Assembly (NCBI GenBank): GCA_945876285.1 | Contig: CAMCNO010000006.1 | Span: 1-64,000, forward strand | Direction: 5' to 3' | Length of the DNA: 64,000 nucleotides | Origin: an uncultured Clostridia bacterium | GTDB taxonomy: Bacteria; Bacillota; Clostridia; Oscillospirales; Oscillospiraceae | Part shown: positions 1 through 7,668 of the stretch, in pieces | How the letters are laid out: each line of letters starts with the position of its first letter | Numbering within the stretch: position 1 is the stretch's first letter | Notes under the pieces: generated by a model | What the model saw: only the letters and a program-made list of their open reading frames with translations | Told to the model about the DNA's origin: nothing | Databases searched by the model: none | Translations under genes and position numbers: made by a program

Positions 1-100
1 GTCAGGCGAGGGCCTGTTGGTAATGCCTGGGACCAGGGGTCCTGAATAGTTACAAAATTTAAAGATTTTGCGGGATGCGGCATAAGTGAAGAAAATCATT

Positions 101-132
101 GGAGCCAGCAGTCAATTGAGACCGCTGGCTCC
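101..132 (-). terminator. stem-loop downstream of the SNF2 gene
   Basis: A 9-bp perfect stem (GGAGCCAGC / GCTGGCTCC) with a 14-nt loop lies about 90 bases past the helicase stop. On the minus strand it is followed by AATGATTTTC, a weak T tract, so it may be a modest terminator. The rest of bases 1-218 shows no gene I can support. Confidence 0.5.
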
Positions 133-218
133 GATAATTTTTGTGTATGTGGAGAAAGAATGATTTTTACGCCTGCAGGCTACAGGGAAGCGTTCTTTGC
201 CGGAAATATATTCCCGGG

Positions 219-3200
219 TCACCGTGTTTCCAGCAGCGCCAGCAAGTCCTCCTTGGACATACTGAGAATGCCGCTTTCTTCTGCACCGGAGATGGTGTCC
301 ATCAGAGCGGCCTTTTTGTCCTGGAGCTCCAAAATTTTCTCTTCAATGGTGTCCTTGGTGATGAGCTTGTAGACCTGCACATGAGCCTGCTGACCAATTC
401 GGTGAGCACGGTCAGTAGCCTGATCCTGAGCAGCTTGGTTCCACCAGGGATCGTAGTGGATGACCACGTCCGCCGCTGTCAGATTTAACCCAGTTCCCCC
501 GGCCTTCAGAGAGATCAGGAAGACAGATGCTTCGCCGGCGTGAAAGGCTTTCACCAGCTTTGCCCGCGTCTCCTTGGGTGTTGAGCCTTGCAGGGTAAAG
601 CTGGAGATTTGCAGCTCGTCCAGCCGCGCCCGAATTCTGTCCAGCATGGAGGTGAACTGGGAAAACAGCAGGATCTGATGCCCGTTTTCCACCATAGCTT
701 CGCACAGCTCGATGCAGGCGTCCAGTTTGCTGGTGGAGCCTTCGTAGTTCTCGAAGCAGAGATTTGGGTCGCAGCAGATTTGCCGCAGCCGTGTCAGTGC
801 AGCAAGAATCTGCAGTTTGCCTTGATCCTCTCCGAGATTTTCTTTGATGGCATGTACACAGGAATAATACGTTTTTTGTTCCTCTTCGGAAAGAGCGATC
901 CGGCGGATATGTTCTTCCTTTGGCGGGAGTTCCTTCAACACGTCTTTCTTTAGCCGCCGCAGCATGAAGGGCTGCACCAGCCGCCGAAGCTGGGTGGAAG
1001 CCTCCGGATTTTTGCTTTTTACAATAGGCTTTTCCAACTTCTCCCGAAATGCGGTATTGGAGAACAGATAGCCGCTCATGAGAAAATCAAAGAGATTCCA
1101 CAGCTCACTGAGCCGGTTTTCGACCGGAGTACCTGTCAGAACAAACCTCTGACAGCAGGAAATCCGCTTGACTGCCTTGGATGCCAGCGTGGAACTGTTT
1201 TTAATGTGCTGGGCCTCATCCAAAATGCAGCAATAAAAGTCCAGCGCTTCGTATTCGGCAATGTCCTGCCGCAGCAGCTCATAAGAGGTGACCCATACAT
1301 CCGCATCGCCGCTGTCGGCGCGCAGAGCCTTTCGCTCTGCGGCGTTTCCTAAGATCAGACGGGCGGATAGCTGGGGAGCAAATTTTTGTAGTTCCTCACC
1401 CCAGTTGTAAATCAGGGAGGCAGGGCAGATCACCAGACTGGGATGTCCAACCGTTTCTTTCGGCACAGTGGACAGGAAGGCGATTACCTGCAACGTTTTT
1501 CCAAGGCCCATCTCATCTGCGAGAATGCCGCCAAAGCCATAGGATTCCAGCGTCTTCAGCCACTGAAAACCAACTTTCTGGTATGGTCGCAGCACAGATT
1601 CCAAATTGCCCGGCAGGGCATAGTCTCCTTCGGAGACGGCTTTGAAATTGCGAATCATGCTCCGGAACTGGCTGTCACGGCGGACCTGGATTCCTTCTTT
1701 ATCGGAGAGAAGTGCGTCTAGGTACAGGCCTCGATAGGCGGGCAGGGTGATGGTGTCATGGGAGAGATCCCGCTTGGAGAGCTGAAGCATCTGCGTCATC
1801 TCGGCAAGCTTTTCACATGAGGAACCGTTCAACTCCAGATAGCGCCCATCAGCGAGACGATGATATTTTTTGCGCAGCAACAGACTTTGGTACAGCGCCG
1901 AAAGTTCCTCCGGAGGGAAGCCGCCGGTGTCCAGATCCAGTGTCAGCAGGCCGTCAGACACCGATAATCCGACGCTGGCAGGGGATGGCTGAATACGCCG
2001 CCGGTTCAGACGGTCGCTGAAATATACTTCGCCCATGTTTCGGAAAGCATCCAGAGACTGGGTGAGAAAATCGTAGGAGGCATCTTCTCCCTCCAGTGTA
2101 AATTGACTGCCTTTCGGCTGGAAATACCGCTGCGCCAACGCTGTCGCACTGCTCTCCGTCTTGATATCCCGCCTGATCGAATCGGTGTGAGATGGCTTGT
2201 CCGACAGCGTGATCTCCCGGGTGCCATAGCGAAATGCCAGCTTCAGAGACAGCGTATCGCCGTCCATGTCAAAGTAGAAGCAAACCGTGCATTCCTCAGG
2301 CATGTAATCCTGAAGCAGATGACCGGGGTCGTCCACTTCAACATACTCCTCGATCTCGGGCAGAACACAGCTGCAGAAAGTGGGGAGATCCTGCAGTGAG
2401 AGCTGCAAGGTATTCTTTCTCTGAGCCAGCATCGGATATACCTTATCACGAAAGCTGCTGCTGCACTGCAGAAGGGTCTCTCCGCAAAAAGCATACAGAC
2501 TGCGGCAGCTGCCGAAAAACTGACAGGGGAAGGGTGTTTTAATCTCAAGAAGCGCATTTTTATCCTTTTTTTCCAAATGGATGCTAATCTTGGGATCTCC
2601 CTGAGCAAAAGTCACGGATTTGCCGCCGTTTGTTTCCACCAGCTGATCGGATAGGAATGCAAACCAACGATCAAAAGAATCGCCGGTGAAAGTAATTTCG
2701 TTTTTCAGGTAATTGGGTGGGGCGTAGCCGTAGGACAGGGAAGAGTATCGCATGGATCGAAATTCTCCGTACTCATTCATCATCAGGGTAATCATTTCCT
2801 GTGAGCGGGGATCAAAGTTCTCAATGCTGTGATCCAAGGTCAGACCTTTGCCGTAGGCCACTGTATTTCGGTGATCCACATTGCTCAAAAAATCCCTGAT
2901 GTTCTTTACAACGTAGAGTTTTTCCCGCCCAACCCGGAAGGAGAAAGCAGGGTAATCGTCCTGATATTGGTTTTTGATATCCATCACAGGCACCAGCCTT
3001 GCGGAGACCTCCGGCATATCGGACTTCTGCTTGCTTTTGTCCAGATAGCGTTTCAGCAGTGCTTGCGCATAGTAGTCGCTTTGTGACGAGACATCTTTGG
3101 GAGCATCCTGCACATAGGCGATCATAGCGGCGGCTACATGCTTGCACCTTCCCATATCATCGAAGCGGGGACAAGTACAGCTGATACGATAATAATTGTC

Positions 3201-3383
3201 GTCATAATCCTGAAAGTGCACCTGATAATCATCATTGCCCTCTACAGTGCATGTGACGAGCGTGTGGCCGTCAACGTTCGAACACTTCATATCCTGGACT
3301 CTGCCATGCCGAACGTAGTCTAACCCACGTGCATAGTCTTTGGGAGAAAACCACCGCTGTATGGTTTTTAAGTCTAGATCCAT
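219..3383 (-). CDS. SWIM zinc-finger SNF2-family helicase/ATPase
   Basis: ATP-dependent DNA translocase of the bacterial SNF2 (HepA/RapA-like) group. In the 1054-residue protein, a SWIM zinc finger (CxC-x8-CxH, C69/C71/C80/H82) is followed by a long SNF2-associated middle region. The C-terminal ~450 residues form the two-lobed helicase: Walker A DEMGLGKT, Walker B DEAQ, and the motif-VI stretch DRAHRIGQ. I chose the ATG at 3383 (MDLDLKTIQRW) because the 25 residues that the ORF track adds upstream are translated from an insertion-sequence end. No Shine-Dalgarno sequence lies directly before this ATG, so the insertion may have separated the gene from its native one. Its DNA substrate cannot be read from sequence. 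Function class is secure; biological role is not. Confidence 0.93.
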   Translation of the reverse strand: MDLDLKTIQRWFSPKDYARGLDYVRHGRVQDMKCSNVDGHTLVTCTVEGNDDYQVHFQDYDDNYYRISCTCPRFDDMGRCKHVAAAMIAYVQDAPKDVSSQSDYYAQALLKRYLDKSKQKSDMPEVSARLVPVMDIKNQYQDDYPAFSFRVGREKLYVVKNIRDFLSNVDHRNTVAYGKGLTLDHSIENFDPRSQEMITLMMNEYGEFRSMRYSSLSYGYAPPNYLKNEITFTGDSFDRWFAFLSDQLVETNGGKSVTFAQGDPKISIHLEKKDKNALLEIKTPFPCQFFGSCRSLYAFCGETLLQCSSSFRDKVYPMLAQRKNTLQLSLQDLPTFCSCVLPEIEEYVEVDDPGHLLQDYMPEECTVCFYFDMDGDTLSLKLAFRYGTREITLSDKPSHTDSIRRDIKTESSATALAQRYFQPKGSQFTLEGEDASYDFLTQSLDAFRNMGEVYFSDRLNRRRIQPSPASVGLSVSDGLLTLDLDTGGFPPEELSALYQSLLLRKKYHRLADGRYLELNGSSCEKLAEMTQMLQLSKRDLSHDTITLPAYRGLYLDALLSDKEGIQVRRDSQFRSMIRNFKAVSEGDYALPGNLESVLRPYQKVGFQWLKTLESYGFGGILADEMGLGKTLQVIAFLSTVPKETVGHPSLVICPASLIYNWGEELQKFAPQLSARLILGNAAERKALRADSGDADVWVTSYELLRQDIAEYEALDFYCCILDEAQHIKNSSTLASKAVKRISCCQRFVLTGTPVENRLSELWNLFDFLMSGYLFSNTAFREKLEKPIVKSKNPEASTQLRRLVQPFMLRRLKKDVLKELPPKEEHIRRIALSEEEQKTYYSCVHAIKENLGEDQGKLQILAALTRLRQICCDPNLCFENYEGSTSKLDACIELCEAMVENGHQILLFSQFTSMLDRIRARLDELQISSFTLQGSTPKETRAKLVKAFHAGEASVFLISLKAGGTGLNLTAADVVIHYDPWWNQAAQDQATDRAHRIGQQAHVQVYKLITKDTIEEKILELQDKKAALMDTISGAEESGILSMSKEDLLALLETR

Positions 3384-3448
3384 AATATCGGCACAGGTAC
3401 ACCGTCCAGATTCGAAACTGGGCGGTGAGGAATTGCCAGCCCTCCTTT
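3378..3448 (-). repeat. solo right end of an IS200/IS605-type element
   Basis: This stretch is nearly identical to the right end of the IscB element at 45338-45411. Shared blocks are AAAGGAGGG, GGCAATTCCTCACCGCCCA, CTGGACGGTGTACC and TGCCGATATTATGGAT. It folds into a hairpin with one bulged T (CCAGTTTCGAATCTGG), the hallmark of IS200/IS605 ends. In both copies the repeat stops at ATGGAT, and this ATG is the start codon of the next gene. Confidence 0.8.
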
Positions 3449-3615
3449 GATTTAGCAAACGCTCCGCCTGCTTTCTCGCTGTTCTTCCTGGTTTTTTCTG
3501 TTAGTATACCAAGTTTACGGGAAAACGGCAAGTCATTCCGCTCCGATGGCAAAGGTGATTTCTGCTCCTTGTTTGGAAGTATCTTGACCTTCGCAGTAGC
3601 GTTAAATTCATAATT
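3449..3615 (-). pseudogene. tnpB-like N-terminal remnant
   Basis: Directly upstream of the solo IS end, one minus-strand frame reads EFNATAKVKILPNKEQ, which resembles the opening beta-strand of TnpB proteins. It then runs without recognisable TnpB domains into the right end. This looks like an internally deleted element that kept the start of the gene and the terminal hairpin. The peptide resemblance is by eye and short, so the family call is tentative. Confidence 0.4.
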
Positions 3616-3827
3616 TCACCACCTTTCATACTAATCAGCCATTCGGTCACTTTGCGTCCGCACAAATAGGAATGAAAGAGCGCAGACAAACGGCTGCCTT
3701 TCTTGTAAAATCCCACTGGGATAGAGCTTCGTGAATAGCTTTGGTGGGGTAACACCCATCAGAAGCATTTCTCCCTGCGTCCAGAAGCCCCGTCTGAAAA
3801 GACGTCGCAGACGTATGTCAGGCGGGG

Positions 3828-4122
3828 TAATTCACGAGAACTTCTTTTCCACAGAGCCGAATTTTCTGGGGGCGCTCTTTGTAGAAAGTGTTCGTGGCGG
3901 AGAAAACTGTTCCTTTGAATATGATGCCGAATGGTTGAAAAGCAGCTCACATTATCTGCACCTTGACCCAGACCTTCAACTCTATGAAGGGCGACAGTCC
4001 CCTGCTGGCAAAAAAATGTGTTCGGACTGTTCGCCGACTCTTCTCCAGACCGTTGAGGCCGTCTGCTCATGACTCGCAGGGAGAGGATTCTGGCAGAGGA
4101 TGTCTGCCTGGTCTTTTGCGAA
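3828..4122 (+). pseudogene. hipA-like toxin kinase, N-terminal fragment (broken)
   Basis: The plus strand reads LGALFVESVRGGENCSFEYD followed by AEWLKS, LDPDLQLYEGRQ and, after a 2-nt frameshift at AAAAAAATGTG, FGLFADSSPDR-stop-GRLLMTRRE. This order matches the N-terminal domain of HipA-family serine kinases, toxins of type II toxin-antitoxin systems, where the interrupted position is usually Trp (TGG to TGA). After about 100 residues the similarity ends; no kinase catalytic loop and no HipB antitoxin remain. The frameshift, stop and truncation make this a dead fragment. Confidence 0.6.
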
Positions 4123-4130
4123 AATTTTCT

Positions 4131-4166
4131 TGTGAACTACTCGGCTGAATAACCGAGTAGTTCACA
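4131..4166. repeat. 14-bp perfect inverted repeat
   Basis: TGTGAACTACTCGG and its exact complement CCGAGTAGTTCACA flank an 8-nt loop. There is no T tract on either side. It sits between the broken hipA and the terminator of the operon to its right. It could be an operator, a small element end or a transcript-stabilising hairpin. Confidence 0.5.
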
Positions 4167-4216
4167 CGGGCAATCTCATCCGGGCGCTGAAAGATTTACA
4201 GGCGGCTCCTGCCAAC

Positions 4217-4268
4217 AAAACAAGCCGAGTGCCGGGCAGAAATCTGTCCGGCACTCGGCTTGTTTTTT
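4217..4268 (-). terminator. strong terminator of the 12055-4291 operon
   Basis: A long GC-rich stem (CAAGCCGAGTGCCGG pairing with CCGGCACTCGGCTTG) is flanked by A runs on one side and T runs on the other, so it can work in both directions. It lies 22 bases past the stop of the NHL/SLH gene. Confidence 0.85.
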
Positions 4269-4290
4269 GTATCCTCAAATATATACCGCA

Positions 4291-5805
4291 TCAAATGCCC
4301 AGGGCATCCATAAAGCTCACCAGCATTTTTGCCGCCTGGGCGCGGGTGGCAGTACCGCGCGGGGCAAGCGTACCATCGGCCTTGCCGCCGAGGACGCCTA
4401 CCGCCACCGCCCAGCGCATGGCGTCCGCGGCGTAAGCGGACACGCCGGATGCATCGGGAAAACGGCTCAAGTCCGCCCGGGCGGAGGTATCATACCCCAT
4501 GGACGAAGCATAGCGGTACAGCAGCGCCGCCAGCGCCTCCCGGGTGATACCGGCGGAAGGGCGGAAGCTGCCATTGTCCCCCAGAACGATCTGCTCGTCA
4601 GCCGCCCACCGGGCCGCCGCGGCGTACCACGCGTCAGCGGGGACATCGGCGAAAGAGGATGCTCCGTCTATCACAGCACTGCCGTCCGTGCCCTGATGGA
4701 GACGGGACAGCATCACTACGAACATAGCCCGGGTCACCGGGGCGTTGGGCGTGAAATTGCCGTTCCCGGTGCCGCCGGTCAGGCCCCGCTCGGTAGCCTG
4801 CCGCACCGCGTCCTCGCACCATGCGCCGGAGGGCACGTCCCGGTAGCTCGCCGGCGCGGTGCTGAGGGTCAGCAGATTCTGGGCGAACAGGTCCGTCACC
4901 ACCAGCGTGTCGCCCTGAACCAGCAAGCCTCTGGGCTGTACCGGCGCCTCGGGCGTCTGCTTGGCGGAGGCCATGGTGGTCACCCGGCCATTCGCCAGCC
5001 TGCGCACAGCGTGGTTGCCGGTGTCGGCAATATACACCGTACCGTCACTTCCCACGGCCACGCCCTGAGGATGGTCGAACCGGGCCTTTGCCGCGGGGCC
5101 GTCAACATAGCCGCCCTCGTATTCGCCGTCGCCCAGCGGCACGCCGTCGCCCGCCAGAACTTCCATTCTGCCGTTCTTGACCCGCAGGATGCGGCTGCGG
5201 CCGGTCTCCGCCACATACAGCGCTCCATCGGCCCAGCACAGGCCCGTGGGGTCCGCCAGTCCGGTGAGGACCGTAGTCACCTTGCCCTTGGCGTCCATTT
5301 TTCGGATGGCGCCGTTGCCAGTATCCGCGATATACAAAGCGCCGTCATCGTCCGCGGCCAGACCCGTGGGACGGTTAAAGGAGACCTGCTTCCCGGTGCC
5401 GTTGGCCTTTCCGGCCTTGCCGCTGCCGGCGGCAGTGCGGACACTGTCACCGTTGATGTAGCGGATGACGTTGGCCGATGCGTCGGAGACGGCCCAGCCG
5501 TCCAGGAAGGGCGCGATGGCCCAAGGCTCCATGAACAGTGCCGTGGAGCGGGTGCCGTCCTCGTATTTGCCTATCGGTTCGCCGTCCAGCCCCGGCACGC
5601 TGATTTGTCCGGCAAAGCGGGAGACTTCTCCGTTCTCCACCCGCCAGACCACCTTGTTAAAGGTGTCCGTGACCAGCAGGGCATCGCCGTCTTGAACAAT
5701 GCCGGAGAGGGCGCCGCCGGAAAAGTCCGCCGGGGTCAGGGCGCCGGCGGTGACGGTCAGCGCCATGACCGCCGTCAGCAGCAGGGAAATGATTTTCCGT
5801 TTCAT
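4291..5805 (-). CDS. secreted NHL beta-propeller protein with SLH domains
   Basis: A 504-residue surface protein. A signal peptide (MKRKIISLLLTAVMALTVTAG) is followed by about six NHL-type blades, recognised by repeats such as LYIADTGNGAIRK, LYVAETGRSRI and VYIADTGNHAVRR. From about residue 330 to the end are S-layer-homology domains (DVPSGAWCEDAVRQA, FADVPADAWYAAAARWA, FPDASGVSAYAADAM) that bind cell-wall polymer. NHL propellers bind ligands or proteins; here the domain would be displayed on the outer face of the wall. It is the last gene of the operon, 34 bases after the cyclase, so it may present or sense the signal read by the CHASE2 domain. That functional link is inference from gene order. 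Confidence 0.88.
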   Translation of the reverse strand: MKRKIISLLLTAVMALTVTAGALTPADFSGGALSGIVQDGDALLVTDTFNKVVWRVENGEVSRFAGQISVPGLDGEPIGKYEDGTRSTALFMEPWAIAPFLDGWAVSDASANVIRYINGDSVRTAAGSGKAGKANGTGKQVSFNRPTGLAADDDGALYIADTGNGAIRKMDAKGKVTTVLTGLADPTGLCWADGALYVAETGRSRILRVKNGRMEVLAGDGVPLGDGEYEGGYVDGPAAKARFDHPQGVAVGSDGTVYIADTGNHAVRRLANGRVTTMASAKQTPEAPVQPRGLLVQGDTLVVTDLFAQNLLTLSTAPASYRDVPSGAWCEDAVRQATERGLTGGTGNGNFTPNAPVTRAMFVVMLSRLHQGTDGSAVIDGASSFADVPADAWYAAAARWAADEQIVLGDNGSFRPSAGITREALAALLYRYASSMGYDTSARADLSRFPDASGVSAYAADAMRWAVAVGVLGGKADGTLAPRGTATRAQAAKMLVSFMDALGI

Positions 5806-5839
5806 TGTGTATCTCTCCTTTTCAGGATGAAATATGCCA

Positions 5840-7657
5840 TCAGCCGCCGCGGCGGCAGTTTCGTTTCAGGGAATCTAGGGTCAGGGTCTCAAAGCCCTCG
5901 GCCTTGCCCTTGAGCTTAATGGAGCCACCCAGAGACGTGGTCTCCGCCCGGTTGCCCAGGGCGTCCGCCACGGCCCGGGAGATGAGCACCTTGCCGCCGG
6001 GGGCGTTGGCCTCCAGCCGGGCGGAGGTGTTCACCGTGTCGCCGATGGCGGTGTAGTCCATCCGCTGGGGGGCGCCGATGTTACCCACAACGGCGGGGCC
6101 TGCATGGACGCCTACGCCAAAGCTGACAGTGCGGCCGTATTTGGCCTCCAGCTCCTCGCCCAGGGCCTTGGAGCCCTCCACCATGTCCATGGCGGCGCAG
6201 CAGGCCAGGTACACCGCGTCCTCCTGGGGCAGAGGCGCGTTCCAGAAGGCCATGGTGCAGTCGCCCACGAACTTGTCCAGCGTGCCGTGATAGCGCATGA
6301 TGCACTCGGTGGTCAGCGTCAGGTAGCGGTTCAGAATTTCCACGATGGTGGTGGGGGGCAGGGCCTCGCTCATGGTGGTGAAGCCCCGGATGTCCACGAA
6401 CAGCACCGCGATGTCAAACAGTTTGCCGCCCAGGTCCTCGGCACTGCCGCCCTGGACCAGCAGTTCTTTCAAAATCGCCGGGTCCACATAGCGGCCAAAG
6501 GTGTCCGTGACCCGGCGCTTTTCCTTTTGGGCCCGGATGTAGTTGGCCGCCACGGAGCCGATGAACAGCACCGTCACCGCCAGGGGCACCCACAGCACAT
6601 GGAGCACCCAGCCCGCCCGGTACATCGCCGCGCACAGGCCCGCCCATCCGGCGGACATCGCCAGCCAAACCAGCAGGGAGGAGCCTACCCGCCTGTCGTG
6701 GAACCAGATGAGGGCCAGGGCGCTGATGAGAAACAGCAGCGCCAACTGGAGCGCCCGGGAGACCTCCCGGGGCAGGAATCCAGCGCGGTAGGCGTCGATC
6801 TGATTGGCCTGAATTTCAATGCCGTACATGGGGGCGGCGTGGTCAATAGCCGTGCGGTACTCATCCTGGAGCCCGGCGGCGTAGGGGCCGATGAGCACGA
6901 TCTTTCCCGCGAAGTAAGACGGGTCCACCGCGCCGTCCAGCACGTCCAGGAAGGACACGCCGTCGTAATAGCCGCCGGGAGCGACGGAATAGGGCAGATA
7001 GAAGAAGCCGTCCGTTGTCTCCGGCAGAGGCGTCACGTCCAGGCCGTGACAGGCGGCGTAGCGCTCGTAGACCGTGCGGGCGAAGGAGTTCACCCGCTCC
7101 CCCGCCGGGGTGTCCACATAGAGCAGGGCGTGACGGATGATGCCGTCGCCGTCCGCCATGGTGTTGATATGACCGGTGCCCGTGAGGTTGGCCAGGGCGT
7201 CAAAGGGCTCGTCCCAGGCCAGCACGGCCCGGGTGTCCATGTAGAAGCCGTCGCCGCCCTCCACCAGGCCGCTGCCGAAGGTGGCAGCGGCGGCGGTGAC
7301 CACATTGCCGCCCAGCTCGGCGGCGTCAGCCAATGCCGCGTCGCCGTCGGGGTCGGCGCTCTCCCCCACATACAGCACGTCAATGCCGATGACGGCGGGA
7401 GCCTGCTCCGGGTCAGAGTTGAGATAGTTGATGGCGTCTGCCATGTAGGCGCGGGGCCAGGGCATGGGGCCCAGGGCGTCCAGCGCCCGCTGGTCCATAC
7501 CGATGACTACGATCTCGCCGTCAGCGGCGGCGGGGCGCTGGTACAGCGCGTCGCTCACCGCGCCGTCCGGGCTGTCCAGCAGCCCGAACCCGGCGACGGC
7601 GGTGAACAGGGCGGCCACAAGAAGGGACGCCGCCAGAGTGCGGATGGTTCGTTTCAT
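5840..7657 (-). CDS. CHASE2-domain class III adenylate cyclase
   Basis: A 605-residue membrane receptor that should make cAMP. TM1 (about residues 7-25) is followed by an extracellular CHASE2 sensor (to ~295), three closely spaced membrane helices (~302-375) and a cytoplasmic class III cyclase domain (~405-600). Both metal-binding aspartates are present (LFVDIRGFT and [10 protein letters not shown]). The base-selecting Lys (LDKFVGD) and Asp ([11 protein letters not shown]), and the transition-state Asn/Arg (NTSARLE), point to ATP rather than GTP. It starts 11 bases after the FecR gene. CHASE2 cyclases are often encoded next to FecR-domain proteins, as here. Ligand unknown. Confidence 0.92.
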   Translation of the reverse strand: MKRTIRTLAASLLVAALFTAVAGFGLLDSPDGAVSDALYQRPAAADGEIVVIGMDQRALDALGPMPWPRAYMADAINYLNSDPEQAPAVIGIDVLYVGESADPDGDAALADAAELGGNVVTAAAATFGSGLVEGGDGFYMDTRAVLAWDEPFDALANLTGTGHINTMADGDGIIRHALLYVDTPAGERVNSFARTVYERYAACHGLDVTPLPETTDGFFYLPYSVAPGGYYDGVSFLDVLDGAVDPSYFAGKIVLIGPYAAGLQDEYRTAIDHAAPMYGIEIQANQIDAYRAGFLPREVSRALQLALLFLISALALIWFHDRRVGSSLLVWLAMSAGWAGLCAAMYRAGWVLHVLWVPLAVTVLFIGSVAANYIRAQKEKRRVTDTFGRYVDPAILKELLVQGGSAEDLGGKLFDIAVLFVDIRGFTTMSEALPPTTIVEILNRYLTLTTECIMRYHGTLDKFVGDCTMAFWNAPLPQEDAVYLACCAAMDMVEGSKALGEELEAKYGRTVSFGVGVHAGPAVVGNIGAPQRMDYTAIGDTVNTSARLEANAPGGKVLISRAVADALGNRAETTSLGGSIKLKGKAEGFETLTLDSLKRNCRRGG

Positions 7658-7668
7658 GGGTGGATACC

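Noticed and set aside
1-100. possible end of an RNA gene at the window start
   Set aside because: GGACCAGGGGTCC forms only a short palindrome; no tRNA, tmRNA or 5S fold could be drawn.
4267-5913. 548-residue plus-strand ORF
   Set aside because: Antisense of the NHL/SLH gene, and its start lies in the terminator.
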